A stretch of DNA of 6,724 nt. Origin: Pseudomonas sp. (GTDB taxonomy: Bacteria; Pseudomonadota; Gammaproteobacteria; Pseudomonadales; Pseudomonadaceae). Made by a program: the position numbers and the translations under genes. The notes beneath the pieces were generated by a model. It did no database searches and was not told the DNA's origin. It was given only the letters and a program-made list of their open reading frames with translations. The stretch is from contig JAQZAY010000209.1 of assembly GCA_029239415.1 (NCBI GenBank), positions 1-6,724 of the forward strand. Direction: 5' to 3'. Shown here one piece after another: positions 1 through 6,288 of the stretch. Each line of letters begins with the position of its first letter. Positions within the stretch are counted from its first letter, which is position 1.

Positions 1-1
1 C

Positions 2-1105
2 GTCGGCATCACCGAAGACCCGGCCAAGGTGCCGGTGGAGAAGATCGAGTCGCTGTTCGGGTTCAAGGTGCCCGAGCACAAGGGCATGGCGACCGTGGAT
101 GCCTGCGAAGGCATCGTCGCCGGACGGGTCAAGGCGTTCATCGGCCTGGGCGGCAACTTCCTGCGTGCCATTCCCGATACCGATCGCATGGAACCGGCCT
201 GGGCCGGCCTGAAGCTGAACGTGCAGGTGGCGACCAAGCTCAACCGTACCCACCTGGTGCCGGGTGCCGATGCCTGGCTGCTGCCTTGCTTGGGTCGCAT
301 CGAGATCGACCGCCAGGACGGCCATGAGCAGGCCTACAGCACCGAGGACAGCACCGGTTGCATCCGCGGCTGGCGGGGCACGGCCGAGCCGGCCAGCGAG
401 CACCTGCGCTCGGAAGTGGCCATCGTCGCCGGCCTGGCCCAGGCCATGCTCGAGGGACGCACGCAGATCCCGTGGGAGGCCTGGCGCCAGGACTATGCGC
501 TGATCCGCCAGGCCATCGGTCAGGTCTACCCCGAGATCTTTCACGACATGGAAGCCCGGATGTGGGAACGCGGCGGCTTCCATCGACCGCTCCCGGCCAC
601 CCGCCGTGAATGGGCCACGCCCTCGGGCAAGGCACAATTCAAGGTGCCGAACGGGCTGGACGAGAACCCCGACATGCCCGTCGATGGCAGCCGCCGCGAC
701 GTGGTGCAGCTGATGACGCTGCGCAGCAACGACCAGTTCAACACCACCGTCTACGGCTACGAGGACCGCTTCCGGGGTGTCAGTGGTACTCGCAGCGTGA
801 TCTTCCTCAACCGCAACGACATCGTGCGCCTGGGCTTCGCCGCCGGAGACTGGGTGCGCGCGCGCACGGCCGTCGATGTCCAGGTGCGCCGTGAAGTCGG
901 GCCGCTGCAGATCATCGCCTACGACATCCCCGAAGGCTGCGCTGGCGCCTACTACCCGGAGGCCAACCCGCTGATCCCGCTGTGGCACTATGCCGAGCGC
1001 AGCAAGGTGCCGGCCGCCAAGTCCGTGCCGATCACCCTGCACCCGGCAGAGCCGCAGCGAAGCGATCTGGACCATGCGGTCCCGGAGAAGGACCAGGTGA
1101 TCTAG
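2..1105 (+). CDS. FdhF/YdeP family molybdopterin oxidoreductase, C-terminal part (5' end outside window)
   Basis: The reading frame is open from base 2 to the TAG at 1103-1105, giving 367 residues. Proteins of this family (related to the formate dehydrogenase alpha subunit; E. coli YdeP) are usually about 760-780 residues, so this is roughly the C-terminal half and the true start lies upstream. Visible landmarks are the G-L-G-G-N-F-L block typical of the molybdopterin-binding core (about fragment residues 47-53), a T-P-S-G-K-A-F-like segment near residue 210, and the R-S-N-D-Q-F-N-T-T-V-Y-G signature at about 241-252. The last opens the C-terminal bis-MGD-binding beta-barrel domain, and Y-E-D-R-F-R-G-V follows it. 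The N-terminal Fe-S and first molybdopterin segments are not in the window. The family is cytoplasmic. Its physiological electron partner and substrate are poorly defined, so formate oxidation should not be assumed. No partner subunit gene follows. The neighbour at 1282-2472 is on the opposite strand. Confidence 0.9.
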   Translation, partial: VGITEDPAKVPVEKIESLFGFKVPEHKGMATVDACEGIVAGRVKAFIGLGGNFLRAIPDTDRMEPAWAGLKLNVQVATKLNRTHLVPGADAWLLPCLGRIEIDRQDGHEQAYSTEDSTGCIRGWRGTAEPASEHLRSEVAIVAGLAQAMLEGRTQIPWEAWRQDYALIRQAIGQVYPEIFHDMEARMWERGGFHRPLPATRREWATPSGKAQFKVPNGLDENPDMPVDGSRRDVVQLMTLRSNDQFNTTVYGYEDRFRGVSGTRSVIFLNRNDIVRLGFAAGDWVRARTAVDVQVRREVGPLQIIAYDIPEGCAGAYYPEANPLIPLWHYAERSKVPAAKSVPITLHPAEPQRSDLDHAVPEKDQVI

Positions 1106-1171
1106 GATTGCCTGCCACCTCCAGTCCTTCAGGGTCTTGGGAGCCCACCCGGCGCAGTGGTACAGGCAATC
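1106..1171 (+). terminator. Bulged inverted repeat directly after the oxidoreductase stop codon (possible 3'-end structure)
   Basis: GATTGCCTG at 1106-1114 is the exact reverse complement of CAGGCAATC at 1163-1171. The pairing continues with CCAC (1115-1118) against GTGG (1157-1160) after a two-base TA bulge, so 13 pairs close a 38-base loop. The loop contains a smaller GGGT/ACCC pairing (1132-1135 with 1147-1150). The left arm begins on the base after the TAG stop. There is no T-tract after the right arm, so this is not a classical intrinsic terminator. It may be a 3'-end stabilising structure or a decayed mobile repeat. The type assigned is a best guess. Confidence 0.35.
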
Positions 1172-1179
1172 ACGATCCG

Positions 1180-1223
1180 TGTGGGAGCGGCCCCCGTGCC
1201 GCGATTGGGCCCGCAGGGCCCAC
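1180..1223 (+). repeat. REP-like GC-rich palindromic element
   Basis: The element starts TGTGGGAGCGGCC and contains two consecutive hairpins. The first is GCGGC (1187-1191) with GCCGC (1198-1202). The second is TGGGCCC (1206-1212) with GGGCCCA (1216-1222) around a GCA loop. GTGGG at its left edge can also pair with CCCAC at its right edge (1219-1223). The order TGTGGGA, GCCGCGAT, GGGCC, GCA, GGGCC matches the reverse complement of the element at 5834-5888, so both are members of one Pseudomonas-type REP family in opposite orientations. It lies between two convergent genes (oxidoreductase and MFS), a usual location for REPs. No T-run follows on either strand, so termination is not supported. 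Confidence 0.65.
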
Positions 1224-1281
1224 AAATACTGAAATTATTCCTTTTGAAATCAACAAGAGATCTCGCGCCTTATGAAAGCGG

Positions 1282-2472
1282 TCAACGGCGCTTGAGCATT
1301 CCCAAGGTCAGCAGGATGGCCAGCAGCGCGATCGCCGTGGCGATCAGCCCCAGGTGATCCAGCCCGAAGGTAGTGATGCCGGCGCCCCCGAGGATCGCGC
1401 CCAGGCCGATCCCGGCATTGGCTGCGGAGATGTTCAGGGTCGCGGCCAACGCCTGGGCCTTGCCCCCAGCCTGCATGACGCGCACCTGGCAAATCGGGAA
1501 CAGCGCCGTGTAGGCCACGCCCCAGGCGATCAACGCGACGACCAACCAGAGTCCGTGACGAGCGGCGGGTACGGCGGCCAGCATGCCGACGGCCAGCACC
1601 ACCAGAAATAGCAGCATCGCCCCCAGCGGACTGCGGTCAACCAGGTAGCCACCCAGCTGGTTGCCGACCATGCCGACCGCCCCGAAGCCCATCAGCCACC
1701 ACCCCACCTGCCCTGCCGGCACCCCGGCCAGTTGCTCCAGGGTGTCGGCCAGGTAGGTGTAGGCGGTGAACATGGCGGTGAAGGTGAGCACCGACAGCAA
1801 CACGTGGGCGAGGAAGCGTGGCTCACGCAGGATCACCGTCTGCCGCTCACCCTCGGCAGCCGCTGGGGCACCTGGCAGCGACGGCATGACCCGGTGCATC
1901 AGCAGGGCAATGGCCAGGCACACCCCGGCCAGTAGCCAGAAACTGCCGCGCCAGCCGACGGTATCGGCCGCCACGGTTCCCAGGGGCACGCCGAACACCA
2001 GGGCAGCCGAGATGCCCAGATACACCCGCGACACGGCCTTGCCTGCGTTGCCGGGACCGGCTAGCTGGCTGGCCGTTTCGCTGGCCGTGCCCCAGAACAC
2101 CGGCAGGCCGAGCGCCGGAATGAATCGGGCCAGTGCCAGCACCCAGACGTTCGGGGCCACCGCTGCCAGGGCATTGGCGGCGGCGAACACCAGCAGGATG
2201 CAGGTGAACAGCCGCTTGCGCTCGACCCGCGCCAGACGCGCCGTGAGCCAGGGCCCACAGAGCATGACGGTGAAGGCGAACAGCGTGACGGTCTGGCCGG
2301 CCAGGGCCACCGAGATGCCCAGGTCGCGGGCCAGGGCCGGCAGCAGGCCGAGGATCAGGAATTCGGTGGTGACAATGATGAAGGCCGCGACGGCCATGAT
2401 CAGGATCGGCACGCCTGAACGGGTGGACGCCGGGGCAGACGATGCTGCCTCGAAGGTGGATACGGACGACAT
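1282..2472 (-). CDS. MFS transporter, DHA1 family (AraJ/YdhP-like), putative exporter
   Basis: This 396-residue inner-membrane protein has about 12 predicted transmembrane helices, at roughly residues 21-44, 56-75, 88-107, 109-128, 148-168, 173-194, 219-240, 255-275, 283-302, 306-328, 340-366 and 371-392. A polar central loop (about 197-218) separates the two six-helix halves. The segment G-P-W-L-T-A-R-L-A-R-V-E-R-K-R-L (73-88) is the degenerate motif A between helices 2 and 3 seen in AraJ/YdhP-type DHA1 proteins. G-V-P-L-G-T (161-166) followed by G-W-R-G-S-F-W fits the helix 5 to helix 6 region of drug:H+ antiporters. Export of a small molecule by proton antiport is likely, but the substrate cannot be read from sequence. 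The start at 2472 is chosen because GGAG lies 9 bases upstream and the protein then begins with a short polar tail before helix 1. An upstream in-frame ATG at 2580 would add 36 residues lacking family character and run across the shared regulatory spacer. It is divergent from the LysR gene at 2583. Confidence 0.9.
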   Translation of the reverse strand: MSSVSTFEAASSAPASTRSGVPILIMAVAAFIIVTTEFLILGLLPALARDLGISVALAGQTVTLFAFTVMLCGPWLTARLARVERKRLFTCILLVFAAANALAAVAPNVWVLALARFIPALGLPVFWGTASETASQLAGPGNAGKAVSRVYLGISAALVFGVPLGTVAADTVGWRGSFWLLAGVCLAIALLMHRVMPSLPGAPAAAEGERQTVILREPRFLAHVLLSVLTFTAMFTAYTYLADTLEQLAGVPAGQVGWWLMGFGAVGMVGNQLGGYLVDRSPLGAMLLFLVVLAVGMLAAVPAARHGLWLVVALIAWGVAYTALFPICQVRVMQAGGKAQALAATLNISAANAGIGLGAILGGAGITTFGLDHLGLIATAIALLAILLTLGMLKRR

Positions 2473-2521
2473 GACACTTGACTCCAAACGATTTGCCGTC
2501 AGGCTATTGGAGAATCCATGG

Positions 2522-2543
2522 AGGATCTCGGGTAAAAGATCCT
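2522..2543. promoter_or_regulatory. Candidate LysR operator: 7-bp perfect inverted repeat in the divergent spacer
   Basis: AGGATCT (2522-2528) and AGATCCT (2537-2543) are perfect reverse complements separated by 8 bases (CGGGTAAA). The 22-bp dyad sits near the middle of the 110-bp spacer between the MFS and LysR start codons. LysR-type proteins typically bind such interrupted dyads in divergent promoters, so this is the best candidate site for the regulator encoded at 2583-3551. Location and symmetry are seen directly; binding is inferred. I could not assign a convincing -35/-10 pair to either gene. Confidence 0.5.
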
Positions 2544-2546
2544 GAT

Positions 2547-2556
2547 TATCCGGATA
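2547..2556. promoter_or_regulatory. 10-bp perfect palindrome TATCCGGATA next to the inverted repeat
   Basis: TATCCGGATA is its own reverse complement and begins three bases after the larger dyad at 2522-2543. On the minus strand the overlapping GATAAT resembles a -10 hexamer for the MFS gene, but no good -35 lies at the right distance. It may be a secondary half-site of the same operator. Ten-base palindromes can arise by chance, so the call is tentative. Confidence 0.3.
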
Positions 2557-2582
2557 TGAATTCCTCAATTGGAGTATCACTG

Positions 2583-3551
2583 ATGCAAGGGTCCGAACGG
2601 CTCAAGGGCCTGGATGTGTTCGTCGCCGTGGCCGACCTGGGCGGTTTCACCGCCGCATCCGATCGCCTGAACCTCACCAGCTCAGCCGTGGGCAAGAGCA
2701 TCGCCCGGCTCGAAGAACGCCTGGGTGTGCGCCTGTTTCAACGCACCACACGGCGCCTGACCCTGACCGAGGCCGGGGCGGCGTTCTACCGGACGTGTGC
2801 GTCGGTGCTGGCGGAACTGGAAGAGGCCGAAACGGCCCTGGTCACCCATGACCATGAGCCGCAGGGACGCATACGAATCGACCTGCCGGCGTCCTATGGG
2901 CGCCTGCATGTGTTGCCGCTGATCCTGGAATTCGTGCGTCAGCATCCGCGCCTGCAACCGCATGTCTCGTTTTCCGATCACTTCGTCGACCCGGCGCACG
3001 AGGGCATCGACATCGTCGTGCGCATTGGCGGCTCGGATGCCTGGTCCGCGGCATTGGGGCACCGCTATTTCGGCGCGCAACGCCTGGTGTTCTGCGCCTC
3101 GCCCGCCTACCTGGCGGCGCACGGCCTACCGCAATCGGTCAGCGATCTGGACCATCACCACTGCGTGGGCTACGCCCATGGCGATGGCCAGGTTAGCCCA
3201 TGGTTCTTCAAGGGTCGCCAGGCGGGCGACCAGGAGCGCCGGGTGGTGCAGACACGCATCGCGGTGGGCGATGGCGAGGGCGAAGTCGCCGCCGTGCTCG
3301 CCGGCCACGGCATCGGACAACTGCCTACCTGGCTGGTGCAGCGACATCTGGACACGGGTGCGCTGGTGGAGGTGCTGCCTGCCCTGGCGACCGACGGCCT
3401 GCCGATGAACCTGGTCTGGCTCAAGAGCCGCGAGAACCTGCCCAAGGTGCGGGCCCTGCTGGATTACCTGGCCGAACGGCTGGTGCCGTTCGGCAGCCTG
3501 GAACCCACGTCGCCGGCCACCCCTTCAGGCGTTGCCGGTGGTGTGAGGTGA
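2583..3551 (+). CDS. LysR-type transcriptional regulator (divergent from the MFS gene)
   Basis: The protein has 322 residues, a normal LysR-family length. Residues about 5-63 form the winged helix-turn-helix: L-D-V-F-V-A-V-A-D, G-F-T-A-A-S-D-R-L-N, S-S-A-V-G-K-S-I-A-R-L-E-E-R-L-G, then L-F-Q-R-T-T-R-R-L-T-L-T-E-A-G. A linker helix covers about 64-90. Residues about 94-300 are the two-lobed effector-binding domain, with G-R-I-R-I-D-L-P-A-S-Y-G at its start and G-H-G-I-G-Q-L-P (241-248) late in the fold. The pattern resembles CrgA-like LysR proteins. ATG 2583 is preferred because GGAG lies 8 bases upstream. An in-frame ATG at 2556 and TTG at 2478 lack such a site and would add non-family residues. 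By position it probably controls the divergent MFS gene and itself. The last 20 residues (P- and G-rich) extend past the usual fold, and the final codons overlap the convergent regulator gene by 27 bp. Confidence 0.92.
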   Translation: MQGSERLKGLDVFVAVADLGGFTAASDRLNLTSSAVGKSIARLEERLGVRLFQRTTRRLTLTEAGAAFYRTCASVLAELEEAETALVTHDHEPQGRIRIDLPASYGRLHVLPLILEFVRQHPRLQPHVSFSDHFVDPAHEGIDIVVRIGGSDAWSAALGHRYFGAQRLVFCASPAYLAAHGLPQSVSDLDHHHCVGYAHGDGQVSPWFFKGRQAGDQERRVVQTRIAVGDGEGEVAAVLAGHGIGQLPTWLVQRHLDTGALVEVLPALATDGLPMNLVWLKSRENLPKVRALLDYLAERLVPFGSLEPTSPATPSGVAGGVR

Positions 3552-4412
3552 AGGCGGTGTTTCCAGCCCTTCGAGCCGTCCCGCCGCCTGGGCGAGGATG
3601 CTGACGATCTCTTCGCGGACTCGCCGGACCCGAGCGATGGCGCTGTCGGCATGACCGACCAGCCAGAGCGTCTCGCGCATGGGCAAGGTGGTCGGCAGGC
3701 GCTGCAGCCCCTGCGCCAGAAAGCACGGCAGGATCCCGACCCCAAGGCCTGCGCTGATCGCTGCACGCTGACTGTGCAGGTGCGTGGTGCGCACATCCGG
3801 CTGGCGCCCGGTTAAGGCTTCCAGCCACCCCATGGCCGGTAGCTGCACATCCCCGCTCCAGCCGATCAGCCGCACGCGTGACAGGTCCGTGTCCGTGCCA
3901 GGCGCGGCGTACAGGCCGTACACCTGGGTGCCTACCCGCTGGCGTGTCAGCGCGCCGTGCTCCGGTTTGACCAGACGCAGGGCCAGATCGGCCTCTCCTC
4001 GCGCGATGCCGATGGACGCTACGCCGGTCAGGCACTCCAGTTGCAGCGCGGGGTACTGAGTCAGCAAGGGCTGCAAGGCGGGCATCAGTACGTGGTCGAG
4101 CAAGGTCTGGGGCGCGGCCAGGCGTACGCTGCCAGCGACGGCTTCAACCGACGCGCCATGGGCGGTGAAGCGTGCGATGGCCGCTTCCACCCCTTCCGCC
4201 TCACCCATCAGCCGCTGGGCATCGTCCGTGGGCAGGTAGCCGCTGGCGTGCCGCACGAACAGCGTGGTACCCAGGGCACTTTCCAGCGCGCCAATGCGCC
4301 GGCCCACGGTCTGGATGCCCACGTTCAGATGGCGCGCCGCGCCGCTCAGGCCGCCGTGGCGCATGACGGCAGCGAAGTACCGCAGGTCGTTCCAGTTCAG
4401 GGGGGTGTTCAT
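3525..4412 (-). CDS. LysR-type transcriptional regulator (divergent from the SnoaL-hydrolase gene)
   Basis: The 295-residue protein has an N-terminal winged helix-turn-helix at about residues 5-63: W-N-D-L-R-Y-F-A-A-V, G-G-L-S-G-A-A-R-H-L-N, Q-T-V-G-R-R-I-G-A-L-E-S-A-L-G, then L-F-V-R-H-A-S-G-Y-L-P-T. This is followed by a linker helix and an effector-binding domain from about 94 (G-S-V-R-L-A-A-P-Q-T) to 275. A-G-L-G-V-G-I-L-P (221-229) is the conserved late motif. The start ATG at 4412 gives the standard spacing to the first helix. Only a weak purine-rich stretch (GGGAAG) lies upstream, further away than ideal, so translation may be weak. It is divergent from the gene at 4500 with 87 bp between starts, which makes that gene its likely target. 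Its stop at 3525 lies inside the 3' end of the other LysR gene. The two regulators are clearly different in sequence and not a recent duplication. Confidence 0.92.
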   Translation of the reverse strand: MNTPLNWNDLRYFAAVMRHGGLSGAARHLNVGIQTVGRRIGALESALGTTLFVRHASGYLPTDDAQRLMGEAEGVEAAIARFTAHGASVEAVAGSVRLAAPQTLLDHVLMPALQPLLTQYPALQLECLTGVASIGIARGEADLALRLVKPEHGALTRQRVGTQVYGLYAAPGTDTDLSRVRLIGWSGDVQLPAMGWLEALTGRQPDVRTTHLHSQRAAISAGLGVGILPCFLAQGLQRLPTTLPMRETLWLVGHADSAIARVRRVREEIVSILAQAAGRLEGLETPPSPHTTGNA

Positions 4413-4499
4413 CGTTGGAAAACCGTCTTCCCGCTTTCGTCATGGGTGTCGAAGTGAAGCGCGGGGGATGATAGGCCACCCGCCCAACGAGGATCCAGC
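4413..4499. promoter_or_regulatory. Divergent promoter spacer between LysR and SnoaL-hydrolase genes
   Basis: This 87-bp spacer must hold both promoters. A weak dyad TTCG-N10-CGAA (4436-4453) lies near its centre and is the only operator-like symmetry close to the middle. CGTTGG (4413-4418) and CCAACG (4484-4489) are exact reverse complements at the two ends, possibly by chance. A good ribosome binding site, GAGGAT, lies 5 bases before the ATG at 4500. No convincing -35/-10 pair was found, so only the region is annotated. Confidence 0.35.
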
Positions 4500-5720
4500 A
4501 TGACACAGCCATCACCCGAATACGCCAAGGCCTTGATCGGACGTTACTTCGATGCGTTCGCACGCGGCGACGTGCAGGCGACCCTCGAGTGCATCCATCC
4601 GCAGGCCATCTGGCACATCGATGGCGACCCCGAGGTGGTCACCGTGGGCCTGCTTCAAGGCCACGCCGCCATCGCGACCTGGCTGGCGCGCTTTTCCGAG
4701 GGTTTCCAGGCGCAGACGTTTTCCATTCGCTGCCTGCTGGTCGATGGACAGGACGTCGTCGCCATCGGTCGTTTCCGCCACCGCGTGCTGCCAGGCATGA
4801 GCCTGGTCGACAGTGATTTCGCCATTCGCTTCACGCTCAGCGATGGCCTGATCGGCCGCTACCAGATCTTCGAGGATTCGTTGGTGATCGCCCAGGCACG
4901 CGCCACCGGCTCGCCTGCGCGTCAGTTGCGGGTGGATGGCGTACGCCTGGGTTGGAACGACGTGGGCAACGGTAGCCCGGTGATGTTCCTGCATGGGCTG
5001 TTCCTGGACCGTCACGTCTGGAACCCGGTGGTCGAGGCGTGCAGCGCCCGCCATCGCTGCCTGGCGTTCGACATGCCAGGCCATGGCATCAGCCAGTGGC
5101 GAGCCGGCCTGACGCTCGACGGCATGGCTCGCCTGTTCGCCCTGTGGGCACAGGAAAACGATGCGACGCCTGTGACGCTCGTGGGGCACAGTCAGGGGGG
5201 CATGGTGGCGCTGCAGCTCGCGGCAGCCTTTCCCGAGCGCGTGGCGCGCCTGATCGTGATCAACACCAGTGCGCGCGCCGAGCCGGCCGAACGCCTGCCG
5301 ACTTGGCGCAGGCGCCATGAGCGGTTGCTGGCGGGCGCAGGCGAAGCGGTGTTCGACGAGGTGCAGGCGTTCGCCGGTCGACCGGCGCCAGGGCGCTGGC
5401 AATCGGCCGAGACGGCACGGCAGCGTCAGGCGCTGGGCCACTGTGCGCCGAACGATGTGGCTCAGGCACTGGAAGCCGCTGTCCTGGAGCGCAGGGACAT
5501 GCGGGCCTGCCTGGCGAAAATTCGTTGCCCGGTCACGGTCCTGGCAGGCGGCCAGGACACCGCCACCCCACCTGAGCTGGGTCGGGAAATCGCCACGTCG
5601 GTGAGTCGAGGAACGTTACAAGTGGTGGAACATGGCGGGCATCAGTTGCCTGTGGAGGCACCTGAGGTGGTGGTCAACGCGATCCTGGCGCCTCAGGACA
5701 GAGGACAGGCAGGTCTCTGA
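4500..5720 (+). CDS. Two-domain protein: SnoaL/NTF2-like domain fused to an alpha/beta-hydrolase
   Basis: The 406-residue protein has no signal peptide or membrane segment and should be cytoplasmic. Residues about 6-133 look like a SnoaL/ketosteroid-isomerase-type cone: Y-F-D-A-F-A-R-G-D-V-Q-A-T-L near the start, I-H-P-Q-A-I-W-H-I-D-G-D, and the closing strand D-G-L-I-G-R-Y-Q-I-F-E-D-S. Residues about 140-398 are an alpha/beta-hydrolase fold of the lactonase/haloperoxidase-like type. It has the oxyanion-hole H165-G166, D191-M-P-G-H-G196, the nucleophile elbow G229-H-S-Q-G233 with Ser231, the acid Asp353 in G-G-Q-D, and His381 in H-G-G-H. The triad is complete, so hydrolysis of an ester, lactone or similar bond is likely; the substrate is unknown. 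Each domain is of normal length for a stand-alone protein, and the frame is continuous from a well-placed ribosome site (GAGGAT) to the TGA at 5718-5720. The divergent LysR gene is the probable regulator. The SnoaL half could bind, isomerise or gate the substrate; this is inference. Confidence 0.88.
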   Translation: MTQPSPEYAKALIGRYFDAFARGDVQATLECIHPQAIWHIDGDPEVVTVGLLQGHAAIATWLARFSEGFQAQTFSIRCLLVDGQDVVAIGRFRHRVLPGMSLVDSDFAIRFTLSDGLIGRYQIFEDSLVIAQARATGSPARQLRVDGVRLGWNDVGNGSPVMFLHGLFLDRHVWNPVVEACSARHRCLAFDMPGHGISQWRAGLTLDGMARLFALWAQENDATPVTLVGHSQGGMVALQLAAAFPERVARLIVINTSARAEPAERLPTWRRRHERLLAGAGEAVFDEVQAFAGRPAPGRWQSAETARQRQALGHCAPNDVAQALEAAVLERRDMRACLAKIRCPVTVLAGGQDTATPPELGREIATSVSRGTLQVVEHGGHQLPVEAPEVVVNAILAPQDRGQAGL

Positions 5721-5833
5721 TCGCGGTAGCGAGGGTGAGGCTATCCGCTCATGGAGCCTCTCGGCCTCACGCTGTCGCGCAGAGAACATGACGGTAGCTG
5801 GCAGGATCCGGGGCTTTATTGCTGATCGATTTA

Positions 5834-5888
5834 GGGCCGCTTTGCGGCCCATCGCGGCCGGACCGGCCGCGATTGGTCCCACAGGGCC
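5834..5888 (-). repeat. REP-like GC-rich palindromic element with a near-perfect 23-bp palindrome
   Basis: Two hairpins lie back to back. GGGCCGC (5834-5840) pairs with GCGGCCC (5844-5850) around TTT. An 11-base arm (5851-5861, ATCGCGGCCGG) is exactly complementary to 5863-5873 with a single central A. The element ends TGGTCCCACAGGGCC. Read on the minus strand it begins TGTGGGA and follows the same order of blocks as the element at 1180-1223. It is a Pseudomonas REP family member lying 113 bp after the hydrolase stop. It could slow or stop transcription from either side, but it has no T-tract. Confidence 0.7.
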
Positions 5889-5960
5889 AGGGCTTTCAAC
5901 GTTTTTGACCAACACGAGGTGGACCACATCGCCGATCTGGCAGAGCGACTCATCCCCTCC

Positions 5961-6124
5961 TGTGGGGCTTGCCCGCGATGGCATCTACAGCCTCGCTGCA
6001 TCGCCAATAGACAGAGCGCCGACCTACTCACCTTGCAGGGGCTGAACAGGCCCTATCGCTGGCAAGCCAGCTCCCACCCAGCCCGCATGAAACCTGCCGG
6101 CATGTATCCGCTCGGACACCACCC
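5961..6124 (+). repeat. Tandem repeat unit 1 containing a REPIN (inverted REP doublet)
   Basis: The unit is 164 bp. It starts with a forward REP arm, TGTGGGGCTTGCCCGCGAT (5961-5979), and carries an inverted REP arm at about 6053-6078 (TATCGCTGGCAAGCCAGC then TCCCAC). The arms pair as GTGGG with CCCAC, GGCTTGCC with GGCAAGCC, and GCGATGG with CTATCGC (one G-T wobble), forming a long hairpin of about 117 bases. Within the second arm GCTGGC-AA-GCCAGC (6058-6071) is a perfect small hairpin. About 46 bp of spacer follow. This nested inverted layout is that of REPINs, the units mobilised by RAYT transposases in Pseudomonas. No RAYT gene is present in the window. Confidence 0.8.
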
Positions 6125-6288
6125 TGTGGGGCTTGCCCGCGATAGCGTCGGCAGCCTTGCTGCATCGCCGACAGACAGAGCGCCGGCCTATCCACCTTGC
6201 AGGGGCTGAACAGGCCCTATCGCTGGCAAGCCAGCTCCCACCCAGCCCGCATGAAACCTGCCGGCATGTATCCGCTCGGACACCATCC
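6125..6288 (+). repeat. Tandem repeat unit 2 containing a second REPIN
   Basis: This unit repeats 5961-6124 with no insertion or deletion and 11 substitutions over 164 bp, counted by eye. Ten of them fall in the first 68 positions, and bases 6193-6285 are identical to 6029-6121 (93 bp). Here the stem GCGATAG/CTATCGC is fully Watson-Crick, whereas unit 1 has one wobble pair. The unit includes spacer as well as REPIN, so the array arose by duplicating a block larger than the mobile element itself. Confidence 0.82.

Noticed and set aside
1257..1264. Palindrome GAGATCTC downstream of the MFS stop
   Set aside because: An 8-bp palindrome with no loop, T-tract or paired site is within chance expectation.
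1766..2545. A 259-codon plus-strand open frame across the MFS gene
   Set aside because: It is antisense to a clear 12-helix transporter. The translation is low-complexity R/A/T/S-rich and lacks a ribosome site or family features.
2473..2580. Upstream in-frame start for the MFS protein at 2580
   Set aside because: It would add 36 residues without family character and cover the dyad and palindrome. The start at 2472 has GGAG at a proper distance and a normal N-terminus.
4512..5441. A 309-codon open frame antisense to the SnoaL-hydrolase gene
   Set aside because: It lies wholly inside a well-supported gene with intact domains. Its translation is rich in R, A, H and Q with no recognisable motif, as expected for a GC-rich antisense shadow.
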